A stretch of DNA of 64,000 nt from Planctomycetota bacterium (GCA_029260735.1 JAJDCR010000153.1:29280-93279); one strand, 5' to 3'; positions 53,495 to 62,315 are shown, counted from the first letter of the stretch. Notes: generated by a model from the letters alone, not told the origin. Numbers and translations: made by a program.

Positions 53495-56146
53495 ATGAAA
53501 ACAATCTATATCCTATTCACTATTTTGTCGGTCATGTTAATCAGTTGTTCTTACCCAGCTCGTTATGAGCAAGGAACAAAGAAGTTCTCGACCGAAGAGA
53601 TGTCATTTGAGACAAAAATCATTTTGGAAACTCAGATGCACACGTTGCCCATTCGTAAAATCATTGCTGATAATAACGAAAACTATCTATTTACCGGCTC
53701 AATGGATAAAACTGTTCGAGTTTGGGATATGGAAACAGGAGAGTTAAAGAGTACTCTGTATGTTCCTCAAGGACGAGCCAATGAGGGAAAGGTCTATGCT
53801 TTGGCTATTTCTCCTGATGGAAGAACTGTTGTCATTGCTGGTTGGACTGGAATCCAGTGGGAAGGAAAAGCTTCCATTTATTTTTTTGATGTGGAGAGCG
53901 GGCGAATTATTTACCGAATAAATAATATTCCTAATGTTGTTCATGATTTGTCCTACTCTAGTTTAGGAACTCATATTGTGGCTACTCTGGGAGGGGGTGA
54001 TGGCATTCTAGTGTATAGTACTTTAGATTATAGTCTCTCTTTCAAAGATCGCCACTATGATGGATCTTGTTACGATGCCGACTTTAGTTCTTCTGGCTTT
54101 TTAGTGACAGCTTGCTATGACGGAATGATTCGCCTTTACAACCGAGATTTTAATCTACTGGAAGAAACGAGATCTTCTCATGGAACAAAACCTTATGTCG
54201 TTCGCTTTTCTCCCGAAGGGCAGCAAATCGCAGTGGGGTTTTCTGATACTGCCGCTATTGATGTTTTATCAGGAAAAGATTTGAGTTATCTTTTTTCCCC
54301 AAAAACAGAAGATATCACAGAAGGTAGTTTTTCTAGTCTCTGTTGGGGAGTAGATGGGGTTCTCTATGCCGGGGGGAATTATGCCGATTCTCGTTCTGGA
54401 AAAAGAGCCATTCGTAAATGGTATAACCGAGGAAAGGGAAAGTACCAGGATATTTTGGTTACCCAAGGAGATATCTTAGATGTTTTTCCTCTTTTAGATG
54501 GTAGTGTTATTTTTTCGTCTTCGCGACCTTCTTTTGGTCGACTGTATGGAGAAAGTCTTCTTCTTTATAAACATCCTCAGGTTTTGGATTATGATCAAGT
54601 AGAGATTTTTGAACTTTCGCCTGACGGTTCAACTCTGCGTTTCTCTTACCCCGATACAAAGAAGCCTTACTATTTTTCATTGAATCGTTTGAAAGGAAAA
54701 AAAGAGGCTCTTTCCCCAAGACTCCCCAAAAATGACAAAGGACAATATGTTCCTACTTTGCCTGCTATTGCTCAATCAAAGAAAATAAAAATTGATTCCA
54801 AAATTGCTGGTTCTTTTACAATTAATGGAAGATATTTCTCTCTAAAAGCTTCGGAATTTATGCGCTCTGTGGCGATGAATCCTTCAGGAAATACTTGTGT
54901 TATTGGAACAAATTTATCGATCTATTCTTTTTCAGAAGAAGGTAAACTTCTTTGGGAAAAAAAACTCTCTGCTGCAGTGCAAAAGTTAAATATTTCGCGA
55001 AATAATAAAATTCTAATTGCTGCTTTGAACGACGGAACAATCCGTTGGTATCATCAAGCTAGTGGAATAGAAAGATTTTCGTTTTTTCCTCATCGAGATA
55101 AAAAACGCTGGATTATTTGGAGCCCAGAAGGGATCTATGCTAGCTCTGAAAATGGAGCGAGCTTAGCTCAACAATTGAAAAATAAAAGTTTGGATGTTGC
55201 TCCTGATGTACTAGCTCTCTCACCCGTTTTTTATAAGCCCGAAATTTTTGTTCAAACGATTGAAAGTGAAAAGAACTCTCCCTCTCCAGTCGAAATCGAA
55301 CAAGAAGAGAAGATCGGTTCACTTTCCCCCATGATTCACGCTGATTCAGTTGTTTCTCCAGAAGAGATATCTTCATATGTAGAAAATGTTTACACTCCAA
55401 AAAATGAGTTGCTCCAAGAAAAGCCTGATCTTTATGTTCTCGCCATTGGAGTAAGTGAATACCAAGATAATAAGTGGGATCTAGAGTTTGCGGCCAAAGA
55501 TGCTCAAGATATCACTAAAGTGCTTTCTTCCCCTTCTTCTATGTATGGCAAGGTTTTTCAAAAAACATTAGTCAACAAGGAGGCTAGTCGCGCAGAGATC
55601 TTGAAAGCTTTGTACTGGATACAAAAAAATTCTCGCCCTCAAGACGTGGCAATTATTTTTCTGTCTGGACATGGAACGAATGATGCAAACAACTACTATT
55701 ATTTTTTACCTCACAATTTTTCTCAGAATCTAAATCTTACAGCAGTTTCTTTTTCTAAAATCCAGCAAGTTGTTTCTTCTTTAGAAGGGAAAACAATTCT
55801 TCTTTTGGATACTTGTCGCTCAGGAGGTGTTTTTGGAAAACGAATTAATATTAATGATTCTTTTCTTCTCTCGAAAACTAGCCAAGAGAAGGAAGTTTTT
55901 ATTTTGGCCTCTTCTTCTGGAGATCAACTCTCTTTTGAGAAAATAGAGTGGGGAAATGGAGCTTTCACGAAAGCTATCCTAGAAGGCCTATCGGGTAAAG
56001 CAGATCCCTATCAGATCGGAGAAATTACTATATCTTCTCTCTATTCTTATATTTCTCAAAGAGTTCAGCAACTAACAGATAAAAAACAAACGCCTACTAT
56101 TGCCATTCCTAAAAACTCGTCAAATTTTTCTATTCATAAACCTTAA
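53495..56146 (+). CDS. Lipoprotein with WD40 propeller and caspase-like protease domain
   Basis: This protein of about 883 residues is anchored by a lipobox (LISC). WD40 repeats cover about 35-550 (TGSMDKTVRVWDMETGEL), and the C-terminal 240 residues are a caspase fold of peptidase family C14 (metacaspase type): LYVLAIGVSEY (near 645), His in SGHG (726) and Cys in DTCRSGG (774). Both catalytic residues are intact, so it should cleave proteins after basic or other residues in response to ligand binding. An upstream in-frame TTG (53480) is possible, but the ATG fits the signal peptide. A tandem duplication covers the stop region. Confidence 0.93.
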   Translation: MKTIYILFTILSVMLISCSYPARYEQGTKKFSTEEMSFETKIILETQMHTLPIRKIIADNNENYLFTGSMDKTVRVWDMETGELKSTLYVPQGRANEGKVYALAISPDGRTVVIAGWTGIQWEGKASIYFFDVESGRIIYRINNIPNVVHDLSYSSLGTHIVATLGGGDGILVYSTLDYSLSFKDRHYDGSCYDADFSSSGFLVTACYDGMIRLYNRDFNLLEETRSSHGTKPYVVRFSPEGQQIAVGFSDTAAIDVLSGKDLSYLFSPKTEDITEGSFSSLCWGVDGVLYAGGNYADSRSGKRAIRKWYNRGKGKYQDILVTQGDILDVFPLLDGSVIFSSSRPSFGRLYGESLLLYKHPQVLDYDQVEIFELSPDGSTLRFSYPDTKKPYYFSLNRLKGKKEALSPRLPKNDKGQYVPTLPAIAQSKKIKIDSKIAGSFTINGRYFSLKASEFMRSVAMNPSGNTCVIGTNLSIYSFSEEGKLLWEKKLSAAVQKLNISRNNKILIAALNDGTIRWYHQASGIERFSFFPHRDKKRWIIWSPEGIYASSENGASLAQQLKNKSLDVAPDVLALSPVFYKPEIFVQTIESEKNSPSPVEIEQEEKIGSLSPMIHADSVVSPEEISSYVENVYTPKNELLQEKPDLYVLAIGVSEYQDNKWDLEFAAKDAQDITKVLSSPSSMYGKVFQKTLVNKEASRAEILKALYWIQKNSRPQDVAIIFLSGHGTNDANNYYYFLPHNFSQNLNLTAVSFSKIQQVVSSLEGKTILLLDTCRSGGVFGKRININDSFLLSKTSQEKEVFILASSSGDQLSFEKIEWGNGAFTKAILEGLSGKADPYQIGEITISSLYSYISQRVQQLTDKKQTPTIAIPKNSSNFSIHKP

Positions 56147-56187
56147 GACAAAACAGATTTCTCTATTCATAAACCTTAAGACAAAAC
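56129..56187. repeat. 33-bp tandem duplication over the caspase stop codon
   Basis: A 26-base string beginning tctattcataaacc is repeated at 56129-56154 and 56162-56187. The first copy holds the stop of the caspase gene. Confidence 0.85.
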
Positions 56188-56240
56188 GATACACTCCTTC
56201 TTCCTTGCAATTGTGTTGTCATCATGATATTTTGTGAGTA

Positions 56241-56489
56241 GCAGGGGCAGGAGAAGAAATTTCTACTCGCCCATTTCAGCTAGTAACAGGCCGAGTTTAG
56301 CGGGGAACAGCTTTTGGAGGAGTCAAAGGTCGTTCCCAACTTCCTGGCTACGTGGAGATGTATTTACGTAACGAGACTAAGGTCGATGAAATGGTTACTC
56401 ACACTTTACTTTTTACTGAAATTAACCACGCTTTTGACTTGATGCACGAAGGAAAAAGTATTCGTTCTGTTTTAACGTTTGGAGCTTAA
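56241..56489 (+). pseudogene. adhC/frmA (remnant): C-terminal remnant of class III alcohol dehydrogenase (S-hydroxymethylglutathione dehydrogenase)
   Basis: In one frame this reads AGAGEEISTRPFQLVTGRV, a TAG stop at the position of a conserved Trp, then RGTAFGGVKGRSQLPGYVEMYL, KVDEMVTHTL, and FDLMHEGKSIRSVLTF and a stop. These are the last roughly 80 residues of glutathione-dependent formaldehyde dehydrogenase; the rest of the gene (about 290 residues) is missing. One nonsense change (TGG to TAG) plus 5-prime loss mark it as decayed. It ends one base before the S-formylglutathione hydrolase ATG, so the two were once an operon for formaldehyde detoxification. Confidence 0.85.
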
Positions 56490-56490
56490 G

Positions 56491-57336
56491 ATGAGTGAAC
56501 TCAAAAAAATTAATGAGCGTAAATGCTTTGGAGGAATTGTCGAGTTTTATGAACATTCCTCAGAAGCTTGTCGGTGTCCCATGCGCTTTTCTCTATACCT
56601 GCCTTCTCAAAGTGAACAAGAAAAACTACCAGTTGTTTATTGGCTGAGTGGACTGGAGTGTAACGAAGAAAATTTTATGGCCAAGTCGGGAGCTCAGCGT
56701 TATGCCGATGAGTTAGGTCTTATCCTAGTGGCTCCTGATACTAGCCCTCGTGGTTGTGGAATTGAAGGAGAGGACGACTCTTGGGATTTTGGAACAGGAG
56801 CAGGATTTTATGTCAATGCTACTCAAGCTCCTTGGTCTGAAAATTATCGTATGTATGAATACGTCAGTAGTGAGCTTATCCAAATTATTGAAGATAATTT
56901 TCCAGCTAAACCAGGTTTTCGGGGGATATCAGGTCACTCGATGGGAGGGCATGGGGCGATGATTGTTGCTTTAAAGAACCCAGGCAAGTACCAATCGGTT
57001 TCAGCCTTTGCCCCGATTTGTGCTCCCAGTCTTTGTCCTTGGGGAAAAAAAGCCTTTGGAAACTACTTAGGTGAAGACAGTAGCCAATGGGCTGAGTATG
57101 ATGCCAATGAATTGGTTAAGACCAGTTCTGAAAAGCTACCGATCTTGATCGACCAAGGGACAGGCGATACCTTCTTGAAAAAGCAACTCTTAGGAAAAGT
57201 CTTTGAAAAAACTTGCCAAGAAGTAGGCTATCCTCTAGACTATCGTTGGCAGGAAGGTTATGGACATAGCTACTACTTTGTCTCTTCTTTTATCGGAGAA
57301 CATTTGCAATACCACGCCAAAGCTTTGCACGGGTAG
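56491..57336 (+). CDS. fghA: S-formylglutathione hydrolase
   Basis: This alpha/beta hydrolase of about 281 residues hydrolyses S-formylglutathione to glutathione and formate. The nucleophile motif is GHSMGGHG with Ser150, and the later ILIDQGTGDTF and YGHSYYF carry the Asp and His. SGLECNEENF near residue 50 is typical of the family (esterase D). The ATG at 56491 is chosen since GGAG lies six bases before it. Its usual partner dehydrogenase is a pseudogene directly upstream, so formaldehyde oxidation must occur through another copy or not at all. Confidence 0.94.
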   Translation: MSELKKINERKCFGGIVEFYEHSSEACRCPMRFSLYLPSQSEQEKLPVVYWLSGLECNEENFMAKSGAQRYADELGLILVAPDTSPRGCGIEGEDDSWDFGTGAGFYVNATQAPWSENYRMYEYVSSELIQIIEDNFPAKPGFRGISGHSMGGHGAMIVALKNPGKYQSVSAFAPICAPSLCPWGKKAFGNYLGEDSSQWAEYDANELVKTSSEKLPILIDQGTGDTFLKKQLLGKVFEKTCQEVGYPLDYRWQEGYGHSYYFVSSFIGEHLQYHAKALHG

Positions 57337-57356
57337 GATTTCGTAAATGTGAGAGT

Positions 57357-57428
57357 GGAGGGCAAGGCACATCCCCGGTGCGGCAGGAGCCTTACCCTCC
57401 CCATAATATATTTAGAACGGTTTTAGAT
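57357..57428. repeat. Dispersed GC-rich repeat, copy B
   Basis: The arms ggagggcaaggc/gccttaccctcc (57357-57368, 57389-57400, one mismatch) enclose acatcccc and the core cggcaggagcc (57381-57391); ggttttagat ends it. It lies between the convergent fghA and M48 genes, where it could also act as a terminator. Confidence 0.75.
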
Positions 57429-57442
57429 TGCAGGTATCCCCT

Positions 57443-58750
57443 TTAGCTTTCCGGGTTACAATGCTCTTTCTCCCATTCTCCCATTCTCTTTTCGCGTTCG
57501 TGAGCAGGAGGATGAGTGCCATTGCAGCTATGCCATAAGGGGAAGTTAGCAACGGGAGCAATATGACGGATTTGGTGGAAAAAATCTTTGCCGTTTTTGC
57601 AACCATTGGTGTTGAGTAAATGCGTATCTGCCTGAGTTTCCTTATAGCGGCTAACCAGTAGCATTATAAAAGTAATTGGATAAACGAGCATTGTATTGAA
57701 TATCGTTTGGCCCCAATAGAGCAAAAGTTGTTGAGATGTTCCTTGTTCAAATAAGCCATAATTAGAAGGATCCGCCGAGAATAGGTGGTATACCGCAATG
57801 GTAACAGCAGAGGATATCAAGATCCCCATAATAACCCCTTTTTCGACATGATGGTGTTTTATATGGCCCACTTCATGAGAAGTAATAGCTTCAATGGTAT
57901 CTTCACTTAACTTCAAAGTAAATTCGGGATTACTTGGGTCAGTATAGCCTTTTATTAACTCTTCTGTAATGACTATTTGACGATATCCACCAATGCTTGT
58001 GGCAAAGGCATTGGGTCCCATATTCATGTTCAAAACCCCTACCTCTTCATCTTGCATCCCGTTTTCTTGCAGGTACTTTTGCATGTTTTGTTTAAACTTG
58101 TCGCTAAAACCATCATATTTTTGGTATGGGATAGCGGCTTTTTTTATGGAATAAATAAAGAAAAATACTTGTATTACTTGGGCAATAACAATAAAAATTA
58201 CGCTCCCTATCCATCCTTGCACTTGGAAATATTCCCAGAAAAAATAAACAGGGATACTCCAGGAGGCGACACCCCATGCATGAAATGCCATATTGCCTGG
58301 CTGTAAAGTTTTTTCGTTCTGAAAAGCCCGACAAACATATGGTCTAACGGGATTCCATAAGGGGAATAGTTTAGAAAGAGCTAAGTTTAAAACAAAACTC
58401 ATTACCATTAAAATAATATATGCGTAGCCATTTGTAATGCCTTTAGCAGAAAACCACGAAATCAGAAATGGGATAGAGGCAATAAAGGCTAGCTGTGCTC
58501 CCCAAGAAGAGATTCCTTTCCATAAAGTTTTTATTGTTCTAGAAGCTTTTCCTGCTCGTTTTCGTTCAAAAACTTCATCGTTTATTTTTATGTCTTCTGC
58601 TTTGGAAGAGTTTTTGGCATGATTGAATTGCAAAAAATCAACTAAACGATAAAAAGCAAAACTAGCAACACCTATGATAGATAATATCATCAGCCATTGA
58701 TGTTCTAAAACCACCGCCCAAACATGTTTTAATGTATCGAGAAACTCCAT
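57443..58750 (-). CDS. M48-family membrane metalloprotease (Ste24/HtpX-like)
   Basis: This 435-residue membrane protein has the zinc motif HEVGH (H292, E293, H296) and a third ligand E371 in KETQAD. About six to seven transmembrane segments are spread over the N-terminal two thirds. In the family, such enzymes degrade or process membrane proteins (HtpX) or prenylated peptides (Ste24). The topology with a long N-terminal membrane part fits Ste24 better than HtpX. The ATG follows AGGAG; it appears to be its own unit. Confidence 0.88.
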   Translation of the reverse strand: MEFLDTLKHVWAVVLEHQWLMILSIIGVASFAFYRLVDFLQFNHAKNSSKAEDIKINDEVFERKRAGKASRTIKTLWKGISSWGAQLAFIASIPFLISWFSAKGITNGYAYIILMVMSFVLNLALSKLFPLWNPVRPYVCRAFQNEKTLQPGNMAFHAWGVASWSIPVYFFWEYFQVQGWIGSVIFIVIAQVIQVFFFIYSIKKAAIPYQKYDGFSDKFKQNMQKYLQENGMQDEEVGVLNMNMGPNAFATSIGGYRQIVITEELIKGYTDPSNPEFTLKLSEDTIEAITSHEVGHIKHHHVEKGVIMGILISSAVTIAVYHLFSADPSNYGLFEQGTSQQLLLYWGQTIFNTMLVYPITFIMLLVSRYKETQADTHLLNTNGCKNGKDFFHQIRHIAPVANFPLWHSCNGTHPPAHEREKRMGEWEKEHCNPES

Positions 58751-58837
58751 GTAAATCTCCTAATAGAGGTTGTCTTTTAGAGCTAGTTCTAAATTAATCC
58801 AAACTAGTTTTGTGACTAGCTCTTATTTACCACTAAA

Positions 58838-60112
58838 TTATACCATTTTTGTGAAAGCTTGTCGCATAGCTTCTTTGAACTCAGTTGTGCTTTGATAGCG
58901 ATTTTCTGAATCTTTTTCTAAGCATTTCATAATTACTTCTGAAATAGACGAAGGTATGTTTGGATTAGCTTCCTTTAAGTCAATGGGAGATTCTACCATA
59001 ATTTTTGTATATATATGAGAGTTACTGGGTTTATAGATTTTGCATCTAGTTAAAAGATTATAAAAAGTAGCTCCGAGAGAATAGATGTCAGATCTATAGT
59101 CGGCTTTTTTTGCATTACTACATTGTTCTGGTGGAAGGTAGTCAGGGGTTCCCATGGCACAATTACTCATGGTTAAACCGCTCAATCCTGTTTCTTCTAG
59201 ATTTTTTGCTAAGCCGAAGTCGGAAATTTTTACTACCCATTGATTGTTTTGCTTTGTGAGCAATATATTGGCTGGTTTTATGTCACGATGAATAATTTTA
59301 TTTTGATGCAGGCACTCTAAACCATCTAAAATAGGGAAAAAAAATTGGAAGGATTCTTGTAGAGTAAGGGGGCGTTTTAGTCTTATTAAAAAGTTTTTGA
59401 AATCGAGCCCAGGAACATACTCCATGGGGATATAGAAGAAATTACCTTGAGAGTAGCCGGCCGGATAGTGACGAACAATATTTATGTGCTTGACCTTAGA
59501 CCCATAGGACGCTTCTCGTAAAAATCTTTTGATTTGATTTTCGTGGGGGGTCATTTGAGGGCGAGCAATTTTAAAGGCATACTCGTAATTCGTTTCGATA
59601 TGTCTTACCAAGTAAACAACCCCCATTCCTCCCTCTCCTAGTTTTTTATCTATTTGAAAGGGACCAATTGTTCGTCCCTCTAGCTGTTCTTGCTCAGGAC
59701 TTTCTTCTCTCGGTGGGGATGTTTTGGTAGAGTTGTTAATAGAGTTGTCGTTAGAGTTGTTGGTAGAGTTGTCGGGATTTGTTTCAGTGGAGATGTTGAT
59801 GCGAAAAATGGTTTCTCCGATTTTGATAGATTCTCCATTTTGGACTTTAGTTTGAGTTACTTTACGAAAGTCGGCTGTAGATAGAGCTCCTACAGGTATG
59901 ACAAAAGTACCGTTTAAGCTACCAAGATCTTGTAAGAAGCATTCCTGAGGGGGAGCCAACTCTATAAGACAATGTACTCTAGAAAGTTTTTTATCTTTAG
60001 GAAATGAAAAAAAGGCTTGCTCTGATCGACCAACGGAAATTCGACTATACTCAGAGAATGAAAAACATTGTCCTTTTAAAGGACCAGCGAGAACTTCAAA
60101 ATCTACTTTCAT
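58838..60112 (-). CDS. FHA-domain Ser/Thr protein kinase
   Basis: This 424-residue soluble kinase has an N-terminal FHA domain (about 25-105, with SVGRS, LSRVHC and the GSLNGT motif), a low-complexity Asn/Ser/Thr linker (about 111-132), and an intact Hanks kinase domain (148-424) with GEGGMGVV (159-166), K181, HRD (275-277) and DFG (298-300). FHA domains bind phosphothreonine, so it probably joins phosphorylated partners or its own phosphosites. There is no transmembrane segment. A receiver-domain gene is divergent across 470 bases; a link is not proven. Confidence 0.93.
   Translation of the reverse strand: MKVDFEVLAGPLKGQCFSFSEYSRISVGRSEQAFFSFPKDKKLSRVHCLIELAPPQECFLQDLGSLNGTFVIPVGALSTADFRKVTQTKVQNGESIKIGETIFRINISTETNPDNSTNNSNDNSINNSTKTSPPREESPEQEQLEGRTIGPFQIDKKLGEGGMGVVYLVRHIETNYEYAFKIARPQMTPHENQIKRFLREASYGSKVKHINIVRHYPAGYSQGNFFYIPMEYVPGLDFKNFLIRLKRPLTLQESFQFFFPILDGLECLHQNKIIHRDIKPANILLTKQNNQWVVKISDFGLAKNLEETGLSGLTMSNCAMGTPDYLPPEQCSNAKKADYRSDIYSLGATFYNLLTRCKIYKPSNSHIYTKIMVESPIDLKEANPNIPSSISEVIMKCLEKDSENRYQSTTEFKEAMRQAFTKMV
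59729..59776. repeat. 12-bp-period tandem repeat encoding the FHA-kinase linker
   Basis: Four units of 12 bases (type agagttgttaat on the plus strand) encode the four-residue repeat N-S-x-N of the linker. Confidence 0.85.
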
Positions 60113-60584
60113 GGAACACCTGATTGAAAGAACTTAAATGATGAAATGCTTTTAATTAAATTAACATGTTACTGTAGACTTGTCAAGGTAAAGACTAGCA
60201 TTTTAAAGCCAGAGCTTTCTAAAGAACTATTGGTGAAGGAAGCAAAAGATATAAAGATAACAAAAGACGAATTATTGACATGAAAATTGTGCAAACACGA
60301 CAATCTTCACGGAGAGTGGCTATAATTCGTTGCAAAAATGCAACAAATTTATAAGTGAGCTTGTTATTAATAATAACGAGAGAAATAAAAAAATTTCTCT
60401 CTATAATTTTTTGCTATTCTTAGCTTTTAAATTTCAGCTGGGAGAGTATTTTGAGTAAAAATGAAAATTTTTCTAGTCAATAAGATGGTCTCTTTTTTGC
60501 TAGTTATATTCTATGGTAAAGAAAGATGTTATTAGTTCCTCTTTGCAAAAAGGATAATATTATGGTGATAAAAAGGATAGTATT
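60113..60584. other. Divergent intergenic region with hairpins and a short upstream frame
   Basis: Three neighbouring hairpins occur: gttgca/tgcaac (60329-60344), cttgttatta/taataacgag (60360-60380, one mismatch), and gagagaaat/atttctctc (60378-60401). Just before the receiver gene, a copy of the ribosome site and start region is repeated, giving a nine-codon frame (60562-60588) whose stop overlaps the GTG start of the receiver gene. No other gene is visible. Confidence 0.45.
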
Positions 60585-61001
60585 GTGACAATAAATCCAG
60601 GAACTTCTGTTCTTCTTGTTGATGATGATGAAAAAATTCTTCTTATGACTCAAGATATTCTGGAAATGCTTGGGTTTAAGGTGAAGGCTGTTAACAGAGG
60701 AGAAGAAGCTCTACGGTTGTTTGAAGCGTACCCAGGTAAGTTTGATTTATTAGTAACGGATTATTTTATGCCTTGTATGACAGGAATTGAGTTGGCTAAG
60801 AAAATTCGAAAAATCAACCAGAGTATTATTATTATCTTAGCAACTGGATCAAAATGTGATATCTATGAAAAGGATGTTGAAGAAGCAAAGATTGCTGATT
60901 TTTTAGTGAAACCTTTTTCTATTGGCGACTTAAAAAAAACAGTAGAGGAAGCTTTTCAAAATAAGAGTCGGGTGCATGGATCTTTAGTTTTATCTATGTA
61001 G
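60585..61001 (+). CDS. Single-domain response regulator (receiver)
   Basis: This 138-residue protein is only a CheY-like receiver: acidic pocket DDD (13-15), phospho-acceptor Asp59 in TDYFMPCMTG, and Lys109 in FLVKPF. No output domain follows. It probably takes phosphate from a histidine kinase elsewhere and binds a partner protein. The start is GTG, with AAGGA eight bases before it; a short upstream frame overlaps the start. It is convergent with gpsA. Confidence 0.9.
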   Translation: MTINPGTSVLLVDDDEKILLMTQDILEMLGFKVKAVNRGEEALRLFEAYPGKFDLLVTDYFMPCMTGIELAKKIRKINQSIIIILATGSKCDIYEKDVEEAKIADFLVKPFSIGDLKKTVEEAFQNKSRVHGSLVLSM

Positions 61002-61012
61002 CTATTTTAGTT

Positions 61013-62203
61013 TTAGTTTTGTAGCTTTTGCCAAGCCTTTTTTTCTTGGCGGTTTGCGAGCCAAGCCCAAGGACCTTGCTCTCGGCGATACCAAAGTTTC
61101 GGAAAAAGAAAGAACAGCACTCGTGATAGGGTCAATCTGTTTTCTCGTATACGAATTTTATCTTGAATTCGGTAATTCTGGATGGCATCTTGGGGAGAGC
61201 ACTTATTTTCATAGAGAACGTTGTATAGTTGATTGATTATTGGGACAAACATATTTTTTGTAGTACAAAAATCATAGATAGGTTTTAGAGTAAAGTAACC
61301 CTCTACTGTTCTTGTGTTTAAAGAAGTAAATGTTTTTTCTAAAACATCACCTGAAATTTTTCCTTGTTGAGTCAACTCTTGATGAACTCGAGCATACTCC
61401 CTTCCGAAACGAAAATTTCGACTATTCTCTGTACAAGTTATATCCAAATCTCCTAGCCCAGACCGACCATCTAAAGTAGCTCTTTTCGCTCCCAAGTAAG
61501 TACTAATTGTTTTCATGTCAACTATGCTACGGGTGAGAAAATCTCCATAAATACTTTGCCCCATCTCTAGCCCTTCCATCATTCCGGCCATAATCGCAAA
61601 AACATTTTTGAGAGCCCCCCCTAATTCTACTCCTTTAATATCCTTTGTTATTTTGATATCAAAGAGAGGAGTATCAAATAATATCCGAGTTTCTAGCAAA
61701 TGTTTTTTATTTTTTCCGGCGAGGGTCACTCCTATCGGCCTTTTTTGGAGGATATCTCTAGAGAAAGCAGGACCGGAAAGAGTCATAATGTTTAAACGAT
61801 GTGGGCATGTTTTCAGTTCCTCTTGAATGACTATGGACATTCTTTTAAAGGTGTCCATTTCGATTCCCTTGGCCAAATTAATTATTGTGACAGGTTTTGT
61901 TAAGTAGGGGGCGATTAACCGGCAAATAGAGCGCATTGCTTGGGCAGGAACAGCTAAAATCAAAAAATCGCTTTGGTTGATAGCATCTTCTAGTGATGAA
62001 GTGGCTTCTAGTTTTTGAGGGAAAGAAATATCAGGACAGTACCTATTATTTGTTTGCTTCTCGTTTAATTCACACACCATCTCTGCATTTCGGCAATATA
62101 AAATTATCCTGGTTTCTTTGTTATCAGAGTACTTGTTTGCTAAGTGATAAGCTATGGCTGAACCAAAGCTACCTCCTCCGATGACGGCAACACAAATATC
62201 CAT
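61013..62203 (-). CDS. gpsA: NAD(P)-dependent glycerol-3-phosphate dehydrogenase
   Basis: This enzyme makes sn-glycerol 3-phosphate for phospholipid synthesis. The Rossmann motif VIGGGSFGSAIA (about 7-18), NLAKGIE, SGPAFSRDI and GVELGGALKNVFAIMAG (with the catalytic Lys) match GpsA. At about 396 residues it is some 60 longer than usual, due to a C-terminal basic tail (RVLFFLFPKLWYRREQ). The ATG at 62203 follows GGAG and puts the nucleotide site at the N-terminus; the frame continues upstream to 62233. Confidence 0.93.
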   Translation of the reverse strand: MDICVAVIGGGSFGSAIAYHLANKYSDNKETRIILYCRNAEMVCELNEKQTNNRYCPDISFPQKLEATSSLEDAINQSDFLILAVPAQAMRSICRLIAPYLTKPVTIINLAKGIEMDTFKRMSIVIQEELKTCPHRLNIMTLSGPAFSRDILQKRPIGVTLAGKNKKHLLETRILFDTPLFDIKITKDIKGVELGGALKNVFAIMAGMMEGLEMGQSIYGDFLTRSIVDMKTISTYLGAKRATLDGRSGLGDLDITCTENSRNFRFGREYARVHQELTQQGKISGDVLEKTFTSLNTRTVEGYFTLKPIYDFCTTKNMFVPIINQLYNVLYENKCSPQDAIQNYRIQDKIRIRENRLTLSRVLFFLFPKLWYRREQGPWAWLANRQEKKAWQKLQN

Positions 62204-62217
62204 AAATCTACTCCATC

Positions 62218-62315
62218 TAGGGCGTGTCCTCATTCAGCTTTTTTTTTGTATTTTTTTAGCAATAAATAGGAAAACTACCTTGAACTTAGAAAAGCTGAAT
62301 GAAAACACGCCCTTA
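62218..62315. mobile_element. MITE-like element, copy 2
   Basis: This 98-bp element has terminal inverted repeats tagggcgtgtcctcattcagc and gctgaatgaaaacacgccctta. The inner part (aaaactaccttgaacttag) matches copy 1 at 41004-41109. It lies just upstream of gpsA, so it may affect the promoter of that gene. Confidence 0.75.
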
